The notes beneath the pieces are model-generated. The model saw nothing but the letters and a program-made list of their open reading frames with translations, made no database searches and was not told the DNA's origin. DNA of 12,248 nt from JADHUC01 sp964617665. GTDB lineage: Bacteria > Planctomycetota > Planctomycetia > Pirellulales > Pirellulaceae. Of this stretch, positions 6,999 to 12,248 are shown in pieces. The stretch lies in NCBI GenBank assembly GCA_964617665.1, contig CAZUAH010000422.1, forward strand, positions 1 to 12,248. The letters are read 5' to 3'. Positions within the stretch are counted from its first letter, which is position 1. Every line of letters starts with the position of its first letter. The translations under genes were made by a program, and so were the position numbers.

Positions 6999-8588
6999 TC
7001 AGTTTGCGGCGTCTACGGTTTCCACTCGCAGGTCGCCGTAGATCACGCGATATTGACCGTCGCCGAGTTTCCATCTCAGCAACACGCCCTCCGCATCGCC
7101 CGGTTTGACCGTGGCTCCGAAGTACTCGGGATCCCGCTCTTCATTCGCCAGCTTCCGATAGAACGCGGAGACGGCCGTTGCTTTCAGCATTGCCTGGGTC
7201 GCCACCTTGGCTCCGGCCATGGCGGATTCTTTCGCGCGAGCGTGCACAAGTTTCTCACGCTCTTCTTTGCTAAGGCCCTCAGGGAGTGGTTTCATCTCTG
7301 GCATCGTGTCGGCCCACATCGCCATGGTCGCACGGGCACTGTATGTGCCCGAGAGCCAGTACATATCCAGACGCTCGGGGTAACCACCGTCCAAAGCAGC
7401 TCTCTCGAACAAGGTGGTTATCTGTGCGGGAGGCTCCTCGCCTTTCTCTTGCGCCTTCTTCTTTATCATGTCGATTCCGGCTTGCGCCTTGTCTTTCGAT
7501 TCCAGCCAAGCACGCATGCCGTCGATAAAGGTCGCTTCGTCCGGAGTAGGAACCTGGATGGTCTCGTCCTTTACGATGTCCTCTTCGGCAGGTGGCCGAA
7601 AGTCATCGGCATCAAGGGCAACGTTCCACCTGATGTTATCCCACTGATGGTGGATCTTGGCCGTCACGTCCGGCATGACCATTTTCTGTTCGGTCTCCAA
7701 ACGAATCGGCAGGTTCTGCTCGACGTCAACCCAAACGCGGAGTTGGAGATCCGTGTCCGTGGGCGTCGGACTCCCTTTGGTTGGACGCGTTCCGTATCCC
7801 AGTTTCCAGCCAGCAATCTCGAAACCGACCGCGCGGCGTCCATTGATCGTCTGCTCGCCGAGACTGCGGTCAGGAGACTCGCGTACTTCAAGCAGCCGGC
7901 TTAACCAGTCCTCTAGGGCCTGTTGCTGACTCAACTCAGCAGACGTATTGAGGACGCGCACCTTGTCGTCGTGCCACAGATAGGCTTTATCTTCGAGAAA
8001 CAGGCATCGGTTCTTCTTATCGAATTGCTCCCATTCGTTCAGCGTTGCGCGGGTCTTGCCGTCGAAGTACATCGCGATCGTCCCACGCATGGGCTCCTTC
8101 GTCAACTCTTCTGGCAACTCGCCTTCCACCACGGTTGTTGTCGTGACGAAATCGCAAATCATGGTTTTCGCCTGACGCATTGTTTGCAGCACGTCGGCAA
8201 ATGCGATCTTGTCGCCTGTCATCAGTAGGAACACAAGCAAAATGCAGGCCGCCGGCAGCAAGGTGACTGCCGCCCAGCGGGTTTTATGTCGTCGTATGGT
8301 CATGGCTATTTCTCCGAGCCATTTCGCCCGCTGCACGGTGCCCGGCTCTTTCTCGGAAAGAGGCACCGACTGGGGCAGCATGGCCATCAGTTGGTCGCGA
8401 CGCTGGTCGTGGTTGCAGTCGAACGCCTGGAAAGTGTCAAGCAACTCGGCGTGTTGCCGGGAAGCTCCTTGCCACGTTGTGTAGCACCGCTCGCACTCGA
8501 GAGAATGCTGACGGAGCGATTCCGCGCGGTCTTCGTCCAACAGGTTCATGCTCAACAGGTTCCAAGTTTTGGCATCTGGACAAGTCAT
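6999..8588 (-). CDS. Membrane-anchored zinc-type anti-sigma factor with large LolA-like extracytoplasmic part
   Basis: The 529-residue product begins with a short cytoplasmic head carrying the zinc anti-sigma pattern HxxxCxxC (H28, C32, C35, with C3 nearby), which would bind the sigma factor encoded just upstream. One membrane helix follows at about 105-124. Residues 125-335 resemble the LolA/LolB-type beta-sheet domains often found behind planctomycete anti-sigma heads: a FADVLQTMRQAK start, a 'GKTRATLNEWEQ' strand and a 'WVDVEQNLPIRLE' strand. Residues 340-529 form a further helical domain, rich in Lys, Glu and Ala, that I do not recognise. The start ATG 8588 overlaps the sigma stop as ATGA and has GGAGG 7 nt upstream (8596-8600). 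This is an ECF sigma/anti-sigma signalling pair; the envelope signal is unknown. Confidence 0.85.
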   Translation of the reverse strand: MTCPDAKTWNLLSMNLLDEDRAESLRQHSLECERCYTTWQGASRQHAELLDTFQAFDCNHDQRRDQLMAMLPQSVPLSEKEPGTVQRAKWLGEIAMTIRRHKTRWAAVTLLPAACILLVFLLMTGDKIAFADVLQTMRQAKTMICDFVTTTTVVEGELPEELTKEPMRGTIAMYFDGKTRATLNEWEQFDKKNRCLFLEDKAYLWHDDKVRVLNTSAELSQQQALEDWLSRLLEVRESPDRSLGEQTINGRRAVGFEIAGWKLGYGTRPTKGSPTPTDTDLQLRVWVDVEQNLPIRLETEQKMVMPDVTAKIHHQWDNIRWNVALDADDFRPPAEEDIVKDETIQVPTPDEATFIDGMRAWLESKDKAQAGIDMIKKKAQEKGEEPPAQITTLFERAALDGGYPERLDMYWLSGTYSARATMAMWADTMPEMKPLPEGLSKEEREKLVHARAKESAMAGAKVATQAMLKATAVSAFYRKLANEERDPEYFGATVKPGDAEGVLLRWKLGDGQYRVIYGDLRVETVDAAN

Positions 8589-9124
8589 GACCCTACCTCC
8601 ACCCGACGATGGATTGCTGCGAGGCGTTCTCGTGCTTTGGCCAGCACACGATAGAAGGTTGATTTCGACAGGCCCAACACGGCGCGGGCCTCCTCAGCGT
8701 CCAAGCCTTGCAGATAGAAAACCTGCAGACTCAAACGTTCACGCTTGGGGAGCCGGTTGAGGGCCTCCCGAAGAGTCTCGAGTCGCGGGTCGGCCTCGCG
8801 ATCACTTGCCGATGGCTCGACATCCTCCGGCAGACGACAAGCCATCTGGCGGTCACGAAGCCGCCCTCGCCTCCACTCGCGGCAGACCTGGCGAGCGATG
8901 CCAGTCAGCCACGCTGCGAAACGATCGAGTTCACGCAAGGAGTCCAGCTTCGAGTAGGCTCGCAAGAAGACCTCCTGCGTGAGATCCGCCGCCGAGTGCA
9001 GGTCGTTGGTCGTGTCGAAGCAAATCGCGCGGATCAATCGCGCCCGGCGGTCGTACAGTTCGGCAAACGCCGAACGATCCCCCCGCAGGGCAGCTCTGGC
9101 CAACGCGCCATCTGTTTCTGTCAC
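8585..9124 (-). CDS. ECF-family RNA polymerase sigma factor
   Basis: The 179-residue product has the two ECF sigma domains. Region 2 (about residues 8-85) contains DLTQEVFLRAYSKL, followed by FAAWLTGIARQVC and an arginine-rich stretch. Region 4 (about 115-172) contains LNRLPKRERLSLQVFYLQG and the recognition helix around LGLSKSTFYRVLAKARERL. The frame is open up to 9307, but I chose GTG 9124 because AGGAGG sits 7 nt before it and the ECF homology begins right after it. It is the first gene of a two-gene operon with its anti-sigma factor, with a 4-nt overlap. It is presumably held inactive at the membrane until the anti-sigma receives an envelope signal. ECF operons commonly autoregulate, but I could not identify a matching promoter with confidence. 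Confidence 0.93.
   Translation of the reverse strand: MTETDGALARAALRGDRSAFAELYDRRARLIRAICFDTTNDLHSAADLTQEVFLRAYSKLDSLRELDRFAAWLTGIARQVCREWRRGRLRDRQMACRLPEDVEPSASDREADPRLETLREALNRLPKRERLSLQVFYLQGLDAEEARAVLGLSKSTFYRVLAKARERLAAIHRRVEVGS
8596..8600 (-). promoter_or_regulatory. Ribosome binding site of the anti-sigma gene
   Basis: GGAGG lies 7 nt before ATG 8588, inside the end of the sigma gene. It fixes the anti-sigma start and, with the ATGA overlap, points to coupled translation of the two genes. Confidence 0.75.
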
Positions 9125-9131
9125 AACTTCG

Positions 9132-9137
9132 CCTCCT
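9132..9137 (-). promoter_or_regulatory. Ribosome binding site of the ECF sigma gene
   Basis: A full AGGAGG lies 7 nt before GTG 9124. It decides the start against the longer frame that opens at 9307. Confidence 0.8.
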
Positions 9138-9166
9138 CGGCGGCAAAACGACTGACGACCGTCACC

Positions 9167-9172
9167 ATAATA
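9167..9172 (-). promoter_or_regulatory. Possible -10 element for the sigma operon
   Basis: TATTAT on the minus strand lies 42 nt before the sigma start, which would give a leader of about 35 nt. GGAAAA (9191-9196), 18 nt upstream, could serve as an ECF-like -35 element. Both are weak matches in an otherwise GC-rich gap. Confidence 0.25.
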
Positions 9173-9346
9173 GTGCAGGGTGTCGCCGAATTTTCCCAGA
9201 AAAACACGGCGAACGCCTCGATTCCAATGAAATGTGGACTGCACCGCCTCAAACGAGTCCAGAGTTGGGGGAGTCAGAATCGGCTGGGCGTCCGCTTCAA
9301 CCGGCACATCTTCGCCGTCTTGTCACCGAATCCGAGACGATTCAAT

Positions 9347-9375
9347 TGACCAACTCGATCGGCCGATAATGGTCA
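9347..9375. promoter_or_regulatory. Nested palindrome, candidate operator upstream of the small plus-strand gene
   Basis: A perfect 10-bp palindrome, ATCGGCCGAT (9358-9367), is flanked by TGACCA (9347-9352) and its exact reverse complement TGGTCA (9370-9375). The flanking spacers are unequal (5 and 2 bp). It lies 27 nt before the ATG at 9402, in the only divergent intergenic region of the window, where a regulator site or leader hairpin is plausible. Confidence 0.35.
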
Positions 9376-9401
9376 GGTTGCCCCGAGACGAAAGGACACC
9401 T

Positions 9402-9587
9402 ATGGCCAAGATCATTCGCATCCAAGACTTGAAAACTGAAGAGATCGCAACACTTCTGGCCTCCAAAGGCCGCGGCCTGTCCAAAGATCAAGAGGACGCC
9501 GTTCGCAACTCCGTCAACGACATCAGCAATCTGAAGAAAGCCTACGACGCTTTGGAATCGTTGGCCAAGTTACGCGGCGCTGCGTGA
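9402..9587 (+). CDS. Small 61-residue helical protein of unknown function
   Basis: The frame runs from ATG 9402 to TGA 9587 and is preceded by AAAGGA (9391-9396), 5 nt before the start. The product begins MAKIIRIQDLKTEEIATLLA and is charged, mostly helical and without a membrane segment. Its C-terminal half (NSVNDISNLKKAYDALESLA) has heptad-like spacing that suggests a helical hairpin or a small coiled coil. The frame is open upstream to 9234, but those residues look like untranslated leader. It is the only plus-strand gene in the window, divergent from the sigma operon. I recognise no family. The ribosome site, natural codon use and soluble composition make it likely to be real. Confidence 0.75.
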   Translation: MAKIIRIQDLKTEEIATLLASKGRGLSKDQEDAVRNSVNDISNLKKAYDALESLAKLRGAA

Positions 9588-9684
9588 CAAGCCGGCGACA
9601 CGGGGACTAGCGGCGTCCAACGAAGAAGACAAGGCTGTGAGCGCTCCTTTCTCAAGATCGCGTACCGATTACCCGGCAAGACAA

Positions 9685-9702
9685 CCGGACACAGCGCTCC
9701 GG
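9685..9702 (-). terminator. Weak hairpin after the amidohydrolase gene
   Basis: CCGGA and TCCGG pair (5 bp, 8-nt loop) 17 nt past the amidohydrolase stop. On the minus strand they are followed by TTGTCTT. The site lies between convergent genes, as expected for a terminator, but the stem is short. Confidence 0.3.
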
Positions 9703-9718
9703 GGGCATCGGCGAGACT

Positions 9719-10783
9719 TCAATCGGCCATTGCGGTGCCGAAAATCCGCTCCGCATTTCCGTGGAAGATAGCTTCGACATGGCTGGGGCCGAGTGCCAGT
9801 TCATCACACGCCTGCTTGATGGCTAGCAGGGCTTCGTACGTGTAGAGCGTGTACTTGGCTTCGACCTCGGGCGGCTCGCGGTCTTTGTTGAAATGGAATG
9901 GGTAGTTCGTCCGGTTGATGTACGTGGTGCCCTCCCACTGGCGACGGCCTCGCATGTAGAAGACGGGATTGTCGGTGCCGTAGAGGATTCGAGATGGGCC
10001 GAACGTCTGCAATGCCAGCCGATGGACGTCCGGGTTCAGCACGGCCGAGTTGTCGAAGTACAGACCTTCGTCGTCGGCCAACTGCGGCAGAGCTTCTTCA
10101 GCATGTGGCAGCGTATAGCAGCGTCCCAAGTGGGCAATGATTATTACCACACGAGGATATTCACGCCGGATCTGTTTGATTTCTGCGATATTCTCGGGAT
10201 GTCCCAGCCGATCGGCTTTCGGCACGTGCAGCATTACGCACGCGCCTCGCTGGTTCAGTAGATCCAGTTGGTGATGGGGCAGGAACTCGAAGATACTGGC
10301 CTCCAGGAACTTGTCGCGCGTTTCCGGGTCCTGGCCAGGGATCAAGGAATAGTACGGTTTGATGCCTAGCGTGGTGGTCGGACTGAGTTCCTCTTCCAAA
10401 CGCTCGGCGGACCATTCGGGCTTTGCCACAGCCAAGTGATGCCAGCCCCGCCGGACGCATTCTCCTCGCAGGGAATTGTTGCTCTGGTCGATGTCGTAAT
10501 CCAGACTGGGATGACCGAACGCCAGGCAGGAGAACTCGCGATCCGGAAAGACTGTCTCGAAGCAGCGCTGGGCGTCTTCCGCTCCGATCGGCTCGGCGAT
10601 CTCATTCACCCAATATTGCTGGCGTTTCTGGTCGGTCATCTCCTCGATACGAAACTGAGGTTCGTTAACGTGGGTGTGAGCATCGAAGATCCGCTGCGGC
10701 ACCCAATCCTCAAGGTGACGCTCCCAGAAAGCCCGATCGACGTCGGTGTATTGCCAAACATGGTGAAGCGGAACGGAAGGCAT
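9719..10783 (-). CDS. Amidohydrolase-2 family metal-dependent hydrolase
   Basis: The 354-residue product has the TIM-barrel amidohydrolase layout of the Amidohydro_2 (PF04909) group. It has an N-terminal metal-binding DAHTH (residues 34-38), GIKPYY (K142), a barrel histidine in MLHVPK (H186), IIAHLGR (H218) and the late catalytic aspartate in YGTDNP (D271). Such enzymes hydrolyse, decarboxylate or open lactone rings of small acids; the substrate here is not evident. There is no signal peptide, so it should be cytoplasmic. I prefer ATG 10783 because AAAGGA lies 9 nt before it. ATG 10792 overlaps the kinase stop as ATGA but abuts that AAAGGA directly, with no spacing. Its tight position behind a sugar kinase suggests a shared catabolic pathway. 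Confidence 0.87.
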   Translation of the reverse strand: MPSVPLHHVWQYTDVDRAFWERHLEDWVPQRIFDAHTHVNEPQFRIEEMTDQKRQQYWVNEIAEPIGAEDAQRCFETVFPDREFSCLAFGHPSLDYDIDQSNNSLRGECVRRGWHHLAVAKPEWSAERLEEELSPTTTLGIKPYYSLIPGQDPETRDKFLEASIFEFLPHHQLDLLNQRGACVMLHVPKADRLGHPENIAEIKQIRREYPRVVIIIAHLGRCYTLPHAEEALPQLADDEGLYFDNSAVLNPDVHRLALQTFGPSRILYGTDNPVFYMRGRRQWEGTTYINRTNYPFHFNKDREPPEVEAKYTLYTYEALLAIKQACDELALGPSHVEAIFHGNAERIFGTAMAD

Positions 10784-10788
10784 TCGAG

Positions 10789-12246
10789 TCATTCCTTTGT
10801 CGACGTGGTGAACGGCTTGACGTAGTCCTGCAGAAGATCGCGGTATGTGTCGACGTGCGGGCCGGGCGAAATCGTGCGCAAGGCCGGCGCCAGCGATGTG
10901 GCCAAGTCGCGCAAGTTGCTATCTGTCTCGACGAGTGCACGAGCGATTGTGGCGGCACCAAACGAGCTGACGGCCGACTGGCAGAGGCAGGTCACGGGGC
11001 GGTTGGCTATGTCGGCGATGATCTGTGGGGTAACGCGACTAGTCGCGGCCGGGCCGGATATCACCAGTCGTTCCACCAGCAACTCTTCTTGTGTGAACCA
11101 TCCCAGATGCCGAGTCAGTTCGCAGGCCAGCCCCTCGACCACGGCTCGTAACAGGTGGTTGGCCGAGTGGCCGAGCGTGATGCCCGAAAGCTGTCCGCCA
11201 GGCGAAGAGGATTCCGCGGCCGGTCCGCTGGCCATCAACAGCGGCCAGAAATGCAGTCCATCTGCACCCGGGGAAACCGATTCAAGACGTTCATCCAGTT
11301 GTTCCCCGCCAAGCTGGCTTTGGCCTATGATCTCCAATGCCCATTGCATTGCGGAACCGCCATTACTCATGGAAAGCAACTGGCCAAAAAGGCCGTCGAC
11401 GGGATGAGGACAGACAAATGTCCGTTGGGCGATGGGCGGCGCCAAACGTCCGGTCGTGGCAAGCAACACCCAAGCTGTGCCGCTTCCGACCAACACGTCC
11501 CCTTCGTTTACCGTGCCCGCGCCGATGGAAGCTGCGTATTGGTCGTGGATCGCCGGCGATACGGGAATCCCCTCAGGCAGTCCTGTTTCTTGCGCGACGC
11601 TCTGTCGCAAGTGGCCCGATGCCTCGGTCGCCGGTACGAGGTCTGGAAGTCGCTTGTCTTGGATGTTCAGCCGATCGAGCAGTTCCGGATCGGCGCCGCC
11701 GAGGTTCGGATTGTACAGCATCCCGATCGAAAGGCTGGTCGGGTCGTGGGCGCGGCGGCCGCAGAGTCGACCCACGATCACATCCCCCACAAAGCCAAAA
11801 TGCTCCGACGCGTCCAACAGTTCGGGCGACTCCCGCTGGAGCCGGAGAATCTGCCCGAGGGTCATGGTACTGAGGTTACATCCGGTATGGGCGACAAGGT
11901 ACGCTTCGCCCGTCTGCTCTTCGAGTTGTCGGTCGAAGGGTTTTCCTCGGGTGTCGAGCCAACTGATCACCGGGCCGACGGGTTCGTCCCGGCCGTTGAG
12001 TAACTGTACAGCCCCACCCTGGCTCGAAACACCAACCGCCTGGATGCCCTGCCCGGACGTTTGGCGGACGGCTTGACGGATTGCCTCGCAGGTTGCGTCC
12101 CAGATCTGATTGATGTCCTGTTCCACGCCGCCATCGGGCGTGGTGGTTCGCGTGACCGGAGCCGAGCCCTCGGCCACAATCGATCCATCGCGATCGACCA
12201 CCAACACTTTCACATTGGTGGTGCCCAGATCCAATCCCAGGAACAT
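10789..12246 (-). CDS. FGGY-family carbohydrate kinase (xylulokinase-like)
   Basis: The 485-residue product has the two actin-like domains of FGGY sugar kinases. The N-terminal phosphate loop is DLGTTNVKVLVVD (from residue 6), ISWLDTRG follows at 94-101, the catalytic aspartate is in AIHDQYA (D235), GSGTAWV (254-260) starts the second domain, and SGPAATSRVTPQIIADI (from 397) holds the adenine site. It would phosphorylate a sugar or polyol with ATP in the cytoplasm. The subgroup looks closest to xylulokinase, but the sugar cannot be assigned. Two departures from the family stand out: the usual 'PK.xW' of the first FGGY signature is replaced around residues 127-135 by a stretch without Lys or Trp, and the usual GGG(A/S)xS loop reads SGPAATS. 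The start ATG is 2 bases from the window edge, so a few more N-terminal residues are possible. It is cotranscribed with the amidohydrolase. Confidence 0.88.
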   Translation of the reverse strand: MFLGLDLGTTNVKVLVVDRDGSIVAEGSAPVTRTTTPDGGVEQDINQIWDATCEAIRQAVRQTSGQGIQAVGVSSQGGAVQLLNGRDEPVGPVISWLDTRGKPFDRQLEEQTGEAYLVAHTGCNLSTMTLGQILRLQRESPELLDASEHFGFVGDVIVGRLCGRRAHDPTSLSIGMLYNPNLGGADPELLDRLNIQDKRLPDLVPATEASGHLRQSVAQETGLPEGIPVSPAIHDQYAASIGAGTVNEGDVLVGSGTAWVLLATTGRLAPPIAQRTFVCPHPVDGLFGQLLSMSNGGSAMQWALEIIGQSQLGGEQLDERLESVSPGADGLHFWPLLMASGPAAESSSPGGQLSGITLGHSANHLLRAVVEGLACELTRHLGWFTQEELLVERLVISGPAATSRVTPQIIADIANRPVTCLCQSAVSSFGAATIARALVETDSNLRDLATSLAPALRTISPGPHVDTYRDLLQDYVKPFTTSTKE

Positions 12247-12248
12247 CA

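Noticed and set aside
6765..7904. Plus-strand open frame of 379 codons
   Set aside because: It lies opposite the anti-sigma and DUF4291 genes, has no domain I recognise and starts inside DUF4291. It is a GC-rich shadow frame.
9346..9371. TTGACC followed by GATAAT as a sigma-70 promoter for the 61-residue gene
   Set aside because: The spacing is about 13 bp, too short for a standard promoter. The symmetry of the site is the better-supported feature.
11155..12003. Plus-strand open frame of 282 codons
   Set aside because: It is antisense to the FGGY kinase, with no recognisable domain.
1..12248. CRISPR array, tRNA or rRNA
   Set aside because: No regularly spaced repeats, cloverleaf or rRNA-like stretch was seen on either strand; the Cas4-like nuclease is part of a helicase, not of a cas operon.

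Overview
The window is GC-rich, gene-dense bacterial chromosome with every large gene on the minus strand. I think it is a planctomycete, probably Pirellulales-like. The reasons are the style of the ECF sigma / anti-sigma pair (a short zinc-type anti-sigma head with a very large LolA-like extracytoplasmic part), the mixed use of Shine-Dalgarno sites, and a palindromic repeat of a kind I remember from these genomes. The placement is an inference. I see no phage, IS, CRISPR, rRNA or tRNA.

Positions 1-5516 (minus) hold one uninterrupted reading frame of at least 1838 codons that runs off the left edge. It joins three machines: an N-terminal Cas4/AddB-like Fe-S nuclease, a complete Dna2/Upf1-like SF1B helicase, and a UvrD/PcrA-like SF1A helicase whose last motifs lie outside the window. 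By family polarity this would be a nuclease with a 5'->3' and a 3'->5' motor in one chain, which is RecBCD-like in content. This is the main finding. The linker before the UvrD part contains an imperfect inverted repeat and a short tandem repeat, as if former intergenic DNA had been translated.

Positions 5291-6049 (minus) hold a weak three-helix membrane-protein frame that overruns the helicase start and may be frameshifted. Positions 6215-6811 encode a DUF4291 protein. A strong hairpin at 6916-6954 closes the next operon.

Positions 6999-9124 (minus) are an ECF sigma factor and its membrane anti-sigma factor. The genes overlap by ATGA and both have good Shine-Dalgarno sites. A 61-residue protein of unknown function (9402-9587, plus) is transcribed divergently, with a nested palindrome upstream of it.

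Positions 9719-12246 (minus) are a two-gene catabolic unit: an FGGY-family sugar kinase followed, 5 nt after its stop, by an amidohydrolase-2 family hydrolase. The pair probably handles a sugar or sugar-acid derivative; the substrate cannot be read from the sequence.
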